Positions 24,150-36,695 of a stretch of 64,000 nt of DNA are shown here, one piece after another. The position numbers were made by a program, and so were the translations under genes. Source of the stretch: Fusibacter paucivorans. Lineage in GTDB: Bacteria > Bacillota > Clostridia > Peptostreptococcales > Acidaminobacteraceae. The stretch's first letter is position 1. Each line of letters opens with the position of its first letter. The stretch is from positions 17,604-81,603 of the forward strand of contig NZ_JAHBCL010000024.1 of assembly GCF_018390735.1 (NCBI RefSeq). Direction: 5' to 3'. The notes under the pieces are model-generated. The model searched no databases and had not been told where the DNA came from. It was given only the letters and a program-made list of their open reading frames with translations.

Positions 24150-25769
24150 ATGTTTCGATTTTTAAAGCGATTGCTTATACTTGTGTGCTTGATGACAGCG
24201 GCAAGCAATGTGGCGTATGCAGATGAAACCATGATTGATGTCGGTCTCTTTTATGGTGTCAACAGTCAATATCCTTTTGGGATCAGCAGTGATACAGGCT
24301 TTGTTTTTGGCAGTGCTGAGGGCGATCGTATTACAACCCTAGTCGATCTCAGCAATTATAAAAGCTTAAAAGTGTATAAGGCCGGCTATTATGAAAATGA
24401 AAAGCTGGTAACCACCAATGCCACTTATTATGCAGGCGGCAACGTAAAAGGTGCTTATACTGTCCGAATCGGTCAAAGCGAGTCAAATTTGAGCGCTGTA
24501 TTTGATGACTTTTTAGCAAAGAAGGCATCAGCGCCGGAGATCATGATGGTTTATGACGGTCAGTGGTATATTGCATATGGGTGTTATGTCAATGAGAATG
24601 CGGCGATTACCGCTTTAAATAAATTGACTGATGATTATCCAAATGACATGCTGAGTGTCATGAAACAAAGCCGTTATCAAATGGTGGTTTGTGGGGACAA
24701 TATGCCGCTTGTGAGTTTTAACACATCACTTCAGGATTTTGTCTTTGCCGCACCACTCATTGAATATGATGATATTGTCTATCGTCATGCGATCATGGCA
24801 AAACGGACTAAAACCAGTGATTATGCGGTTATCAACCACTTACCGTTAGATGATTATCTATATGGTGTTGTGCCAAAAGAAATGTCTGAGGGCTGGCCGC
24901 TGGAAGCGCTAAAAGCCCAAGCAGTTGCCGCAAGAAATTTTACGCTGATCAATATGGGGTCGCATATGGCTGATGGGTTTGATGTTTGTACAACAACGGA
25001 CTGTCAGGTTTACGGCGGCTATTTTGCGGAGAATGAAGAGGCGACTAAGGCTGTTGATGCAACGTCAAATATTGTGCTCAAATATCAAGAGGAGATAGCC
25101 TCCTGTTATTATCATGCCAACAGTGGTGGTGAAACGGAAGACATTAGCAATATATGGTCTGGTGATTTGCCTTACATTAAAGGGAAAAAAGATCCGTACT
25201 CTTTAGGACAGCCTAATGCGACTTGGACGGTGACACTTGATGCCGATACGATTGAAAGCGGGCTCAAATCAGCTGGATACAATATTGGGACCTATCAAGG
25301 CGTTCGTGTTGAAGAAGTTTCAGATCACGGCAGAGTGCTTAAAATAACCTTTATGGGTTCAAAAGACAACGCGGTTCTGCTAAAAGAAAATATGCGTAAA
25401 ATTTTTGGTTATACAACGGTAAAGAGCATGTATTTTTCGCTTGAGGAGACAGCTGTGGGGATTGCCATGAAAACGTCATCCCGCATTGAGAATATTTCAG
25501 AGGACAGCTTCTATGCAATGACCTCGGCCGGCCTCTCAAAAGTTGATGACAGTGCTTATGCACAGCAAAGCAGCGGTATTTCGACGATTGCTTCGGCACA
25601 AAAGACTTCACAGCGCAACACAGACGGATTGACGCTCTATGGCAAGGGTTACGGCCATGGACTTGGTATGAGCCAATGGGGTGCTAAGGTGATGGCGGAG
25701 TCCGGTATGACATTTGATAAGATATTGACCTTTTACTACACGGGGACGATACTGGATCAAATCGATTAG
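24150..25769 (+). CDS. SpoIID/LytB-domain secreted protein
   Basis: The 539-residue protein has a signal peptide (about 1-25, FLKRLLILVCLMTAASNVAYA). An N-terminal region of about 180 residues may contain an SPOR-like repeat (FLAKKASAPEIMMVYDGQWYIAYG). The SpoIID domain follows, with LPLDDYLYGVVPKEMSEGWPLEALKAQAVAARNF and the closing GKGYGHGLGMSQWGA. SpoIID proteins cleave denuded glycan strands during sporulation or act as cell-wall modifiers. It begins eight bases after ruvB, with RBS AGGAGG, in the same position as in many Clostridia. A role in sporulation versus general wall remodelling cannot be decided here. Confidence 0.9.
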   Translation: MFRFLKRLLILVCLMTAASNVAYADETMIDVGLFYGVNSQYPFGISSDTGFVFGSAEGDRITTLVDLSNYKSLKVYKAGYYENEKLVTTNATYYAGGNVKGAYTVRIGQSESNLSAVFDDFLAKKASAPEIMMVYDGQWYIAYGCYVNENAAITALNKLTDDYPNDMLSVMKQSRYQMVVCGDNMPLVSFNTSLQDFVFAAPLIEYDDIVYRHAIMAKRTKTSDYAVINHLPLDDYLYGVVPKEMSEGWPLEALKAQAVAARNFTLINMGSHMADGFDVCTTTDCQVYGGYFAENEEATKAVDATSNIVLKYQEEIASCYYHANSGGETEDISNIWSGDLPYIKGKKDPYSLGQPNATWTVTLDADTIESGLKSAGYNIGTYQGVRVEEVSDHGRVLKITFMGSKDNAVLLKENMRKIFGYTTVKSMYFSLEETAVGIAMKTSSRIENISEDSFYAMTSAGLSKVDDSAYAQQSSGISTIASAQKTSQRNTDGLTLYGKGYGHGLGMSQWGAKVMAESGMTFDKILTFYYTGTILDQID

Positions 25770-25787
25770 GGACCGTACTTGACTTTG

Positions 25788-25815
25788 AAGTGCACATGAT
25801 TTTGTGCACTTTTTC
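25788..25815 (+). terminator. Terminator after the SpoIID-like gene
   Basis: AAGTGCAC (25788-25795) pairs with GTGCACTT (25804-25811), followed by TTTT. Confidence 0.8.
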
Positions 25816-26032
25816 TATTGCAAAAGTACAAAGAGTTCTATAAAATCAATAGAGTCGTCAATTGGTAAAGTACCGTGAAAAATCATTATGATGAAAGAAA
25901 GCGAAACGATCATAATAGCAGAATATGTTAGAATAACGATACTGGAACGAGTCGTTTATATTGTGCAATGATCGTGAAAACACGATGGATAAAATGTTCA
26001 TAATATTGAAATAGAAGTGGCAGGATATAAAA

Positions 26033-28200
<2,168 letters not shown>

Positions 28201-28254
28201 CAATTAGTCTATTTGACCGTCCAATAAAAGTGATTTTCAATACCGGGTGTTTCT

Positions 28255-28262
28255 GTTATAAT
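28255..28262 (+). promoter_or_regulatory. Extended -10 promoter of yajC
   Basis: TGTTATAAT with a perfect hexamer at 28257-28262, with TTTTCA 17 bases upstream as a weak -35. Confidence 0.55.
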
Positions 28263-28314
28263 AAAAATTAGATATTAAAAAGCGATGCAAAAAAAGATCA
28301 AAGGAGTGAACAAC

Positions 28315-28650
28315 ATGCAAAGTACTTTAAGTTTAGTGCTGTATATGGCATTTTTCTTTGGATTGATGTATTTCCTTATTATCAGACCACAAAATAAGAA
28401 GAATAAGCAGCTAACCGATTTGAGGGCTAATTTAAGACAGGGTGATATCGTCGTAACCATCGGTGGTATCGTTGGTAAGATCATCAGTGTCAAAGACGAT
28501 GATGTCGTATTGGAGATAGGTGCTGCGAGAACGAAACTGTCATTTAAAAAATGGGCAATTTCTTCTGTAGACGTTCCGTCAGAAGCACCAATGCCTGCTG
28601 AACCAGAACAGATTGAAACCGTTGAGGCCGATGATTCTGACGAAGCATAA
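28315..28650 (+). CDS. yajC: Preprotein translocase subunit YajC
   Basis: The 111-residue protein is read from the ATG after AAAGGAGTG. A single transmembrane helix (YMAFFFGLMYFLIIRPQNKK) is followed by the family motif GDIVVTIGGIVGKI and an acidic tail. YajC associates with SecD and SecF, which are encoded 2.3 kb downstream. Confidence 0.95.
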   Translation: MQSTLSLVLYMAFFFGLMYFLIIRPQNKKNKQLTDLRANLRQGDIVVTIGGIVGKIISVKDDDVVLEIGAARTKLSFKKWAISSVDVPSEAPMPAEPEQIETVEADDSDEA

Positions 28651-28705
28651 AAATGGACTTTGCTTGTTCTTGGCGAAATAGCTTTTCTATTTTGCGGATA
28701 TATGG

Positions 28706-28711
28706 TATAAT
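28706..28711 (+). promoter_or_regulatory. -10 box of the SCIFF peptide gene
   Basis: A perfect TATAAT lies 53 bases upstream of the SCIFF ATG, in the gap after yajC. The -35 is weak (TTTTCT at 17 bases). It suggests that SCIFF is transcribed from its own promoter. Confidence 0.5.
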
Positions 28712-28763
28712 GGCTTGTATTTTTTAAAAAAATTGAACTTTCTTTATGAAGGGGGATTTGAAA

Positions 28764-28904
28764 ATGAAGCATATCAAAACGCTTAACAGCGGTACGTTAA
28801 AGAGCAGTGCAGCACACGGTGGATGCGGCGAATGTCAAACATCTTGTCAGTCGGCTTGTAAAACGTCTTGTACGGTTGGCAACCAAGCATGTGAAAATAA
28901 ATAA
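28764..28904 (+). CDS. SCIFF peptide (six cysteines in forty-five), RiPP precursor
   Basis: The 46-residue ORF starts MKHIKTLN, the invariant beginning of SCIFF. It has six cysteines at 21, 24, 28, 32, 36 and 43, in the regular C-x2-3-C spacing. The ATG follows GAAGGGGGA. SCIFF is a highly conserved Clostridia peptide in which a radical SAM enzyme makes thioether bonds, and that enzyme's gene follows at 29028. Its role in the cell is still unclear. Confidence 0.95.
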   Translation: MKHIKTLNSGTLKSSAAHGGCGECQTSCQSACKTSCTVGNQACENK

Positions 28905-28916
28905 GAGCTTCAGTTA

Positions 28917-28942
28917 TGAAAGCAGCTTGAAGCTGCTTTTCT
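28917..28942 (+). terminator. Terminator between SCIFF and its maturase
   Basis: AAAGCAGC and GCTGCTTTT pair around a TTGAA loop. It would make SCIFF mRNA more abundant than the maturase mRNA, which would need read-through or its own promoter. Confidence 0.7.
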
Positions 28943-29027
28943 TAATGCCCAAAGCTAAATGTGACACTGGCGAATAATTATGCGTACGACGCATCAGAGC
29001 GTTCGTCAGTGCCCACTGGAGGAATAA

Positions 29028-30422
29028 ATGATACACAAATTTAAACAGGGCGACCTGTATTTTGTATTGGATGTCAATAGCGGTGCGGTACATGTCATCG
29101 ATGAAATCGTTTATGATCTATTGGACTACTACCCTAAACTGTGTCCAATCAGTGCCATCAAAGCATTAGTTGAAAAGTACCCGGAAGATCAGCTCCGTGA
29201 AGCGATGGCAGATATTGATCAGCTTATCGATGCCGAGATGCTGCTCACGGATGATCAATATATCAACAGCATTGAATTTCAGAATAGAAGCCCTGTTATC
29301 AAGGCACTTTGTCTGCATGTTGCACACGACTGCAATTTAAGGTGTGCCTACTGTTTTGCCTCACAGGGTGATTTTGAAGGGGATCGCGGTTTGATGTCGT
29401 TTGAAGTCGGCAAGAAGGCGCTTGATTTACTGGTTGCCTATTCTGGAAATCGTCGTAATTTGGAAGTTGACTTCTTTGGCGGTGAGCCGCTGATGAATTT
29501 TGAAGTTGTTAAAAAGCTCGTCGACTATGGGCGATCGTTGGAAGCAGCGAATAAAAAGCACTTTCGATTTACCATTACCACAAATGGCGTTTTGCTAAAT
29601 GATGAAATCGCGGACTATATTAATGCCAATATGGACAATGTCGTGCTCAGTATTGACGGGCGCAAAGCCGTTAATGACAAAATGCGCTATACGATTTCCG
29701 GCGGCGGGTCCTACGATGTTATTGTACCGAAGTTTAAGTCAATCGTGGACAAGCGCGGTGATAAAGCCTATTATGTCAGAGGGACTTATACAAGAGAAAA
29801 TCTGGATTTTGCAAAAGATGTCCTTCATCTAGCTGATCTTGGTTTTAAGAGTACTTCCGTAGAACCGGTGGTGACATCACCTGACATTCCATATGCACTG
29901 CGAGATGAAGATTTGCCGATGCTCTTTGCACAGTATGATGAAATTGCTGAGGCGTTGATTGAGCGAGATGCTGCCGGAAAACCTTTTGGCTTTTTTCACT
30001 TTGCCATTGATCTTTCGCAAGGACCATGTGTGATTAAACGCCTTACAGGCTGTGGCGCGGGTTCGGAGTATATCGCCGTAACACCAGAAGGGGATATCTA
30101 TCCATGCCATCAGTTTGTGGGCAATGAACACTTTTTAATGGGCAATGTCATGGCGGGCGTCATTGACTTTGGCCTCAGTAATGAGTTTAAAAATGCTCAT
30201 GTTTACAATAAGAAAAAATGTCGCGACTGCTGGGCAAAGTTTTATTGCAGCGGTGGCTGCCACGCAAATGCCTATAACTTTAATCACGATATCTACGTGC
30301 CTTATGATTTAGGGTGCGAACTTGAGAAAAAACGCATTGAATGCTCCATTTATGTCTACAGCAAGTTGCATGAAGCTGAAAATGCGGAAACTGTTTCAGA
30401 AATTGTCGATATGTCTACTTAA
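29028..30422 (+). CDS. SCIFF radical SAM maturase
   Basis: The 464-residue protein starts with a PqqD-like precursor-binding region (about 1-90). The radical SAM cluster is C102-x3-C106-x2-C109 (CNLRCAYC). A C-terminal SPASM/twitch region binds extra iron-sulfur clusters (GCGAGSEYIAVTPEGDIYPC, then CRDCWAKFYCSGGC). It forms Cys-to-alpha-carbon thioether links in SCIFF, encoded 123 bases upstream. The length matches the family. The ATG follows GGAGGAATAA. Confidence 0.95.
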   Translation: MIHKFKQGDLYFVLDVNSGAVHVIDEIVYDLLDYYPKLCPISAIKALVEKYPEDQLREAMADIDQLIDAEMLLTDDQYINSIEFQNRSPVIKALCLHVAHDCNLRCAYCFASQGDFEGDRGLMSFEVGKKALDLLVAYSGNRRNLEVDFFGGEPLMNFEVVKKLVDYGRSLEAANKKHFRFTITTNGVLLNDEIADYINANMDNVVLSIDGRKAVNDKMRYTISGGGSYDVIVPKFKSIVDKRGDKAYYVRGTYTRENLDFAKDVLHLADLGFKSTSVEPVVTSPDIPYALRDEDLPMLFAQYDEIAEALIERDAAGKPFGFFHFAIDLSQGPCVIKRLTGCGAGSEYIAVTPEGDIYPCHQFVGNEHFLMGNVMAGVIDFGLSNEFKNAHVYNKKKCRDCWAKFYCSGGCHANAYNFNHDIYVPYDLGCELEKKRIECSIYVYSKLHEAENAETVSEIVDMST

Positions 30423-30437
30423 TTGAAGGAGGGTCTT

Positions 30438-30935
30438 ATGATAAGAGGTTTTGACGGAAAATTCCCGAAAATTGATAAAAACTGCTTTGTTGCGGAGACT
30501 GCAGATATAATTGGTGACGTTTCTGTAGCTGTTGATTCGAATTTTTGGTATAATACTGTCGTTAGAGGCGATGATGCACCGATTGCAATTGGAAAGCGGA
30601 CGAATATCCAAGATTTAGTTACGATTCATTGTAATCATGGCTGTCCATGTACGATTGGCGATGATGTCACGATTGGGCATCGTGCGATTGTTCATGGCTG
30701 TACAGTTGGAAACCGTGTATTAATTGGTATGGGCGCCATTATCATGGACAATGCCGTCATTGAAGACGATGTCATCATTGGGGCAGGCGCACTAATTGCT
30801 TCTGGCAAACGCATTCCTTCAAAATCACTTGTCATCGGTATGCCCGCAAAAGTTGTCAGATCATTGACAGATGAAGAAATAGAAGGTATCAAGGCATCGT
30901 CAGAAGATTATGTGGCGCTGTCAAAGAAATACTAA
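30438..30935 (+). CDS. Gamma-class carbonic anhydrase-like hexapeptide-repeat protein
   Basis: The 165-residue left-handed beta-helix protein starts at 30438 after GAAGGAGGG. Hexapeptide repeats run through the middle, with zinc-type histidines in VTIHCNHGCP, IGHRAIVHGC and similar turns. Members include carbonic anhydrase-like proteins and acyl transferases, so enzyme activity is not certain. It sits between the SCIFF maturase and secD. Confidence 0.9.
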   Translation: MIRGFDGKFPKIDKNCFVAETADIIGDVSVAVDSNFWYNTVVRGDDAPIAIGKRTNIQDLVTIHCNHGCPCTIGDDVTIGHRAIVHGCTVGNRVLIGMGAIIMDNAVIEDDVIIGAGALIASGKRIPSKSLVIGMPAKVVRSLTDEEIEGIKASSEDYVALSKKY

Positions 30936-30957
30936 TCGCTGGTAGGGAGGAAATTAC

Positions 30958-32253
30958 ATGAACAAAAAGAACACAATCCTGTTCATACTCATCGTAGCGT
31001 TGATAGCAGGGTTGACTTATTTGGCCGCATATGGTGTGAACGTTGGAAGCTTTACTGTTGCACCTGTTTCCGATTCGATGAATCTTGGACTTGACATTAA
31101 AGGCGGCGTTGTCGTCGTGTACCAAGCAGAAACCGATGCATCGGGTGACGACTTGTCAAAAATTATGGAACAGACAAAAAGCGTTATCAGTAAACGTGTT
31201 AATGAATTGGGACTGACAGAACCTGTGATTACCATTCAGGGGAGTAACCGCATTCGAATAGAACTTCCGGGCGTCGAAAATGCGCAAGATGCGATTAGCG
31301 TGATAGGTGAGACGGCACAACTGGAGTTTGCACTTGTGACGGGTGATTTGCCGGCTTATGAAGGCATGCCCAAATCAATGCTCGAAACGGAAACCGTTTT
31401 GACAGGTGAAGAGATTAAAGACGCATTTGTGACAACTGATGAAACAGGATCGCCGTCAGTCGGCTTAAAGTTCACATCAGAAGGTACGGATAAATTTACA
31501 GCCGGCACGGTAAAAGCGATTGACAATGCTTCAAATAAAGGGCAAATTGCTATTTTCTTGGATGATACCGTTATTTCAGCGCCATATGTCAGCAAAGTTA
31601 TTTCACAAGATGAGGCGATTATTACAGGAAGTTTTGATGTTGAACGCGCAAACAATTTGGCAACGCTCATTAGGGGCGGTGCACTGCCTGTACCACTTTC
31701 CGAAGTTCAAACATCTGTTATCGGCCCAACACTTGGCCTTGATTCATTGAATTCATCTGTACGTGCTGCGATTGTAGGGTTATGCCTCGTCGTTCTGTTC
31801 ATGCTAATTTATTATAAAATTCCTGGTTTTATTGCATCTGTTGCTTTATTAACTTACGCACTTATTATTCTTTATGCAATGATCGGTTTTGGCGCGACGC
31901 TGACACTGCCAGGTGTTGCTGGTATCGTCCTTTCACTGGGGATGGCCGTTGATGCCAATGTCATTATATTCGAAAGGCTCAAGGAAGAAATGAAAGTCGG
32001 CAAATCGCTTAGAGCATCTATTGACAGCGGTTTTCATCGCGCGATGCGCACCATTGTCGATTCAAATGTCACGACGTTTATTGCCGCTATTGTACTCTTT
32101 GCTTTTGGAGAAGGTCCAATAAAAGGGTTTGCCGTTACCTTGATGATTGGTATTATTGCCAGTATGTTTACGGCTGTCGTCTTGACAAAAACGCTGTTAA
32201 AGCTCTCGTTGGGCTTTACAGATCGTAAAAAGCTCTATGGATCAAGGGGGTAA
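30958..32253 (+). CDS. secD: Protein translocase subunit SecD
   Basis: The 431-residue RND-type membrane protein has one N-terminal helix, an extracellular domain beginning with NLGLDIKGGV (family D1), and five C-terminal helices. It contains LPGVAGIVLSLGMAVDANVIIFERLKEE, the signature of SecD. With SecF it uses the proton or sodium gradient to help proteins leave the SecYEG channel. The ATG follows GGGAGG. Confidence 0.97.
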   Translation: MNKKNTILFILIVALIAGLTYLAAYGVNVGSFTVAPVSDSMNLGLDIKGGVVVVYQAETDASGDDLSKIMEQTKSVISKRVNELGLTEPVITIQGSNRIRIELPGVENAQDAISVIGETAQLEFALVTGDLPAYEGMPKSMLETETVLTGEEIKDAFVTTDETGSPSVGLKFTSEGTDKFTAGTVKAIDNASNKGQIAIFLDDTVISAPYVSKVISQDEAIITGSFDVERANNLATLIRGGALPVPLSEVQTSVIGPTLGLDSLNSSVRAAIVGLCLVVLFMLIYYKIPGFIASVALLTYALIILYAMIGFGATLTLPGVAGIVLSLGMAVDANVIIFERLKEEMKVGKSLRASIDSGFHRAMRTIVDSNVTTFIAAIVLFAFGEGPIKGFAVTLMIGIIASMFTAVVLTKTLLKLSLGFTDRKKLYGSRG

Positions 32254-32258
32254 GCGGT

Positions 32259-33149
32259 ATGAAAAATGTGACAATCATCAAACATTCAAAACTGTGGTTT
32301 TCAATATCCGGCGCAATCATCCTCATCGGTTTAATCATGATGCTGGTACGCGGATTAAATTTCGGGATTGACTTTACTGGCGGGACCATGATGCAGGTAG
32401 ATTTAGGACAGACAGTATCGGTAGCAGAACTCCAAGAGGTTTTAGCACCGTACAACCTATCGCCGGAAATAGTCCATGCAGGTGCAGATAAAACAGAAGT
32501 GATCATCAAAACAAAACTTTCCATAAACAATGAAGACCGTATGGCCATCTTTAATACCATTAAGACACAATATGGCCTTGAAGACGGGGCACTGAGAAGT
32601 ACAGAACAATTCGGTCCTGCAATTGGCACTGAGATCAGAAACAGAGCGATTATGGCGATCCTCGGCGCTGCCGTGTTAATGCTCATCTATATCACTTTCA
32701 GATTTGAGCTGGTCTTTGGCTTGGCAGCTATTGTCGCGTTGCTTCATGATGTTCTCATACTGATATCGGTTTATGCTATCTTTAGCATTACAGTTAATTC
32801 ATCATTTATTGCTGCAGTCCTAACCATTGTTGGTTACTCCATCAATGATACCATCGTCGTATTCGATCGACTGCGCGAAAACGTAAAACGTGAAAAGAAT
32901 AAAAAGTATGGCGAGATTGCAGACATGTCTATTGGACAAACACTGACGCGATCCATCAATACGTCACTCACGACAATGCTCGTTATTGGCTCACTATTGG
33001 TGCTGGGCGTTGACTCAATCAAAGAGTTTGCATTGCCGTTAATGGCCGGAGTTGCCGTTGGTACGTATTCATCAATCTTTATTGCAAGTCCAGTTTGGGC
33101 ACTTATTCGCAGCCGTAAGGCGAGAAAGGGATCATACGCGACTAACTAG
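32259..33149 (+). CDS. secF: Protein translocase subunit SecF
   Basis: The 296-residue protein, five bases after secD, has the SecF start (GLNFGIDFTGGTMMQVDL), five further helices and the motif TIVGYSINDTIVVFDRLREN. It forms the SecDF complex with the protein encoded just before it. Confidence 0.97.
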   Translation: MKNVTIIKHSKLWFSISGAIILIGLIMMLVRGLNFGIDFTGGTMMQVDLGQTVSVAELQEVLAPYNLSPEIVHAGADKTEVIIKTKLSINNEDRMAIFNTIKTQYGLEDGALRSTEQFGPAIGTEIRNRAIMAILGAAVLMLIYITFRFELVFGLAAIVALLHDVLILISVYAIFSITVNSSFIAAVLTIVGYSINDTIVVFDRLRENVKREKNKKYGEIADMSIGQTLTRSINTSLTTMLVIGSLLVLGVDSIKEFALPLMAGVAVGTYSSIFIASPVWALIRSRKARKGSYATN

Positions 33150-33157
33150 TTGAATGG

Positions 33158-33195
33158 AGCCATGATCGCCTATGTGGGGTGATCATGGCTTTTTA
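33158..33195 (+). terminator. Terminator after secF
   Basis: AGCCATGATC (33158-33167) and GATCATGGCT (33181-33190) form a perfect ten-base-pair stem followed by TTTTT. Confidence 0.9.
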
Positions 33196-33302
33196 AATAA
33201 GTGCTAATAACTATTTCGATGAGATTACATAACAGACTGATTTGGATTTCTGAAATGAACGGGGAAAATTTAACTGTCAGAAATGAATGTGAGGAGGCTC
33301 AT

Positions 33303-33695
33303 ATGCAAGCGAATATTATTTTATTCTTGATTTTTGCCATTGTTATCGCACTATTTGCACTGTTTAATGCGACGGTGGTAACTGTAAGCTTTGTATTTAC
33401 GCAAATTGAGGTATCATTGGCACTGGTAATTATTATTTCTGCACTGATTGGCGCGCTAATGGTTATTTTGTTTGACAGTATTAAGAAGTTAAAGACGAAA
33501 AAAACCATCAAAGAGCTTAACAAGCGCATCACAGGACTTGAAGGTCAGCTTAAAGACAAAGAACTGGAAAGTCTGAAAAAGGATGAAGTTATCAAATCAA
33601 AGGATGAAGTCATCAAAGAAAAAGAAGATGCCCTTCAAGAACGTGAAACAGCGCTGAAGGCAATGCAGGAAAAGAATTCACAAAATGGAGTGTAA
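33303..33695 (+). CDS. LapA-domain (DUF1049) membrane protein with coiled coil
   Basis: The 130-residue protein starts at 33303 after GAGGAGG. Two hydrophobic helices (about 4-22 and 38-60) with FALFNATVVTVSFVF between them match the LapA/DUF1049 family. A long charged coiled coil follows (about 63-125), rich in Lys and Glu. In E. coli LapA works with LapB on envelope biogenesis, but this organism is probably Gram-positive, so only the architecture is shared. The stop overlaps the ATG context of recJ. Confidence 0.85.
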   Translation: MQANIILFLIFAIVIALFALFNATVVTVSFVFTQIEVSLALVIIISALIGALMVILFDSIKKLKTKKTIKELNKRITGLEGQLKDKELESLKKDEVIKSKDEVIKEKEDALQERETALKAMQEKNSQNGV

Positions 33696-36032
33696 ATGAT
33701 TTTTCAAAATAGCATTTGGGAGCCCGTGGCGGTTTCTGAAGAAACGATAATAAAATATAGTACTATTTTCCAAACAGAGCCCTTGATTACAAAAATGTTA
33801 TTAGATCGAGGGCTTAAAACACGTGAAGAAGCTATCCGTTTTTTTTCGCCTTCGCTTGATGCACTGCATGATCCTTTTTTATTGACAGATATGGACCAAG
33901 CTGTAACGCGTATCCGAAAAGCCGTTGCTGGAAAAGAGCAGATTTGGCTGTATGGTGATTACGATGTGGACGGCATTACCAGCATTTCGATTCTGATACA
34001 CTATTTCAGGTCGCTTGGTATCAAAGTGCAATACTATATTCCAGATCGTCAGGATGAAGGTTATGGTATTAGTGTTACTGGCCTCGATTCGATTAAAGCG
34101 GCGGGGGGAACGCTGGTGATTACGGTTGACTGCGGGATTACTGCGGTTTCAGAAGCAGAGTATGCACGTGAAATTGGCCTTGACCTCGTCATAACAGATC
34201 ATCATGAATGCCAGGAAACACTGCCAAGTGCCATTGCTGTCGTCAATCCGAAGCGAGAAGGTTATCCGTTTAAAATGCTTGCCGGCTGCGGTGTTGCTTT
34301 TAAGTTGGTACAAGCGTTGGCTGGAGATGATTTTGAAGTATTTTATCCAAAAGTCATTGATATTTTAGCGCTTGGAACCATTGCTGATATTGTACCGCTG
34401 GCAGATGAAAATCGTATTTTTGCAAAGCTTGGCCTCGCGCAAATGGAGCGTTCGGAAAATGCGGGCATAAAAGCGTTGATTAAAGAGGCAAACTTAGAGA
34501 AGAAAGAAGTGAACGCCGGTCATATTGGGTTCGTTATTGCACCGCGGATCAATGCATCCGGTCGTATTGGCAATCCTAAGATTGCCGTTGAACTATTGAC
34601 GACGCCTCATTTTGGCAAAGCAATTAAAATTGCGAAAGAGCTAAGTGCTTTAAATGCAGAGCGACAAGCGCGTGAACGCGAAATCGTCGAAGATGCTGAA
34701 ACTTACATCTTAAAGAACATCGACTTGGATCGTGAGCGCGTGCTCATCGTCGTGGGGCGTAATTGGCATACGGGGATTATCGGTATCGTTGCCTCTAAAC
34801 TCTCGGAAAAATATAGTCGTCCTACCGTTATTCTCAATTTGGAAGATGATCTTGCAAAAGGTTCTGCTAGGAGTATTGAAGGCATCAGTATTTTTGAAGT
34901 GCTTAGTCAGTTTAAACATTTATTTTTAAAATTTGGCGGACATGAACAGGCAGCGGGGTTGACGCTGAAGGCAGAAGATGTGCCAAAGCTGAAAACTGAG
35001 CTTATGGCATATGGGGCAACGTCAATGCCAAACTACTTGCTAAAACTAAAAAAAACCGTTAACGGTGAATTGACGCCTAAAATGGTTACACACAAGCTGC
35101 TTGACGAAATTGATCAACTAAAACCTTTCGGCGTTGGCAACCCGAGACCGCAGTTTGCATTTAAAAATCTCATTATTGACGATTTTACGAGAATTGGTAA
35201 ACAGCAGAATCATTTAAAACTCATTGTCAATGACGGTATTCGCATTTACGATGCACTGGCTTTCAATCAAGGTGATCTCACGGCTTACTTTCGCAAGAAT
35301 GATCGTGTGCACATGTTGCTTTATTTGGAAAAGAACAGCTTTATGGGTGTTGAAACCATTCAATTTATGATACGGGATATGGTGAAAAACAGAATGCCGC
35401 TGTCGGCTTATTTGCTTCAAAAAATCAGTGAGGCTGAGGCCGCTTATTTAACTTCAGAAAAAAATATTGCCATTAACGGCAAATTTACAAAAATACAGGA
35501 TTTTGATATAATATTTTCGTCAGGGCAAGCGTTGCCGCTGTTGATTTACAATCAGGAAGGTCTTATTCGATTTAAAGATTATGTCTTTTCTGAAAACCGA
35601 TATAACTATACGGTACATTTTAATATGCTGAACGCATTGGAACAGCGTGAAGGTTATGTCGATGTCGTCTTTATGCCGCTTTCCGAAGCAACATCGGCTT
35701 TGATGACGGGATACGTGTTGGAGGATGCTTTAAGAGCTCAGACGCTGGCGGCACTGATACCAGATCGTGATGATGTTGCCCTGATTTATAAACGTATTGG
35801 ATCTATTGAGGAAATAGCCGTTGAGAAGCTTGCGGCGCACGTCAACATGCATTTGACTAAATGCTTGCTTGGGTTGAAATTGCTTGAAGAAATGGCGCTT
35901 TTTAACGTTGAACGTCAAGGCGCACTTATGAAGTTTCATAAGATGCCGCGGCCGGAACAGAAGGTGGATATCGAACAAATCCCGCTGTACCGCCATTTGA
36001 TGGATGAGTGGCGCGATTTATCACGATATTGA
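33696..36032 (+). CDS. recJ: Single-stranded-DNA exonuclease RecJ
   Basis: The 778-residue protein has the DHH motifs [14 protein letters not shown] and ITDHHE, the DHHA1 region ([13 protein letters not shown] and [12 protein letters not shown]), and an OB-fold (about 460-560). A long C-terminal extension of about 200 residues is found in many Firmicutes RecJ proteins. It degrades single-stranded DNA 5'-3' in repair. The start ATG directly follows the preceding stop codon. Confidence 0.95.
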   Translation: MIFQNSIWEPVAVSEETIIKYSTIFQTEPLITKMLLDRGLKTREEAIRFFSPSLDALHDPFLLTDMDQAVTRIRKAVAGKEQIWLYGDYDVDGITSISILIHYFRSLGIKVQYYIPDRQDEGYGISVTGLDSIKAAGGTLVITVDCGITAVSEAEYAREIGLDLVITDHHECQETLPSAIAVVNPKREGYPFKMLAGCGVAFKLVQALAGDDFEVFYPKVIDILALGTIADIVPLADENRIFAKLGLAQMERSENAGIKALIKEANLEKKEVNAGHIGFVIAPRINASGRIGNPKIAVELLTTPHFGKAIKIAKELSALNAERQAREREIVEDAETYILKNIDLDRERVLIVVGRNWHTGIIGIVASKLSEKYSRPTVILNLEDDLAKGSARSIEGISIFEVLSQFKHLFLKFGGHEQAAGLTLKAEDVPKLKTELMAYGATSMPNYLLKLKKTVNGELTPKMVTHKLLDEIDQLKPFGVGNPRPQFAFKNLIIDDFTRIGKQQNHLKLIVNDGIRIYDALAFNQGDLTAYFRKNDRVHMLLYLEKNSFMGVETIQFMIRDMVKNRMPLSAYLLQKISEAEAAYLTSEKNIAINGKFTKIQDFDIIFSSGQALPLLIYNQEGLIRFKDYVFSENRYNYTVHFNMLNALEQREGYVDVVFMPLSEATSALMTGYVLEDALRAQTLAALIPDRDDVALIYKRIGSIEEIAVEKLAAHVNMHLTKCLLGLKLLEEMALFNVERQGALMKFHKMPRPEQKVDIEQIPLYRHLMDEWRDLSRY

Positions 36033-36052
36033 ATATGACGGAGGCTAATAAA

Positions 36053-36571
36053 ATGGATTTTAAATCAAAAATTCGCGTGGTTGAAGATTTCCCAGTTAAG
36101 GGAATCAGTTTTAAAGATATCACAACACTGCTTCAAGATGGTGAGGCTTATGCGGCGGCGATTAAAGAAATGGCAGCAATGGTAGAAACGCTCGAATTTG
36201 ATGTTGTCGTAGGTCCGGAGGCAAGGGGATTTCTAACAGGTGCTCCCTTGAGCATTTTAACGAAGACGGGATTTGTTCCCATTCGAAAACCAGGCAAACT
36301 CCCATATGATACGATTCAACACGCCTATGAACTCGAATACGGGACAGATACACTTGAAATTCATGCGGATGCCATTCAAGAAGGCATGAAAGTATTGGTT
36401 GTTGACGACTTGCTGGCAACAGGCGGTACTTCCAAAGCCGTCTGTGAACTGATTGAGAAGTTAGGCGGCGAGGTCGCAGGACTCGCATTTCTTATCGAAC
36501 TTGATTTTCTTGGCGGCAGAGCGCTTTTAGATGGCTATAACGTTAAGTCGCTGGTACACTATAACGATTAA
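36053..36571 (+). CDS. apt: Adenine phosphoribosyltransferase
   Basis: The 172-residue protein begins at 36053, after CGGAGG. It has the [15 protein letters not shown] start, VVGPEARGF, and the PRPP-binding loop [17 protein letters not shown]. It salvages adenine to AMP. The order recJ-apt-rsh is a common Firmicutes arrangement. Confidence 0.97.
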   Translation: MDFKSKIRVVEDFPVKGISFKDITTLLQDGEAYAAAIKEMAAMVETLEFDVVVGPEARGFLTGAPLSILTKTGFVPIRKPGKLPYDTIQHAYELEYGTDTLEIHADAIQEGMKVLVVDDLLATGGTSKAVCELIEKLGGEVAGLAFLIELDFLGGRALLDGYNVKSLVHYND

Positions 36572-36635
36572 AAAAGGCTTGTAAAACACAGTCAGACTCG
36601 CTAAAATGAAATATATATAGATTTTATAGATTGAT

Positions 36636-36657
36636 AAAAGCGCGTAAGGCGCTTTTG
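36636..36657 (+). terminator. Weak terminator between apt and rsh
   Basis: AAAAGCGC (36636-36643) pairs with GCGCTTTT (36649-36656) with a five-base loop; the T run is only four bases. Confidence 0.6.
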
Positions 36658-36695
36658 TCGTATGGACAGAGAGGAAAGCTTAAGCAGGGTGTTCT

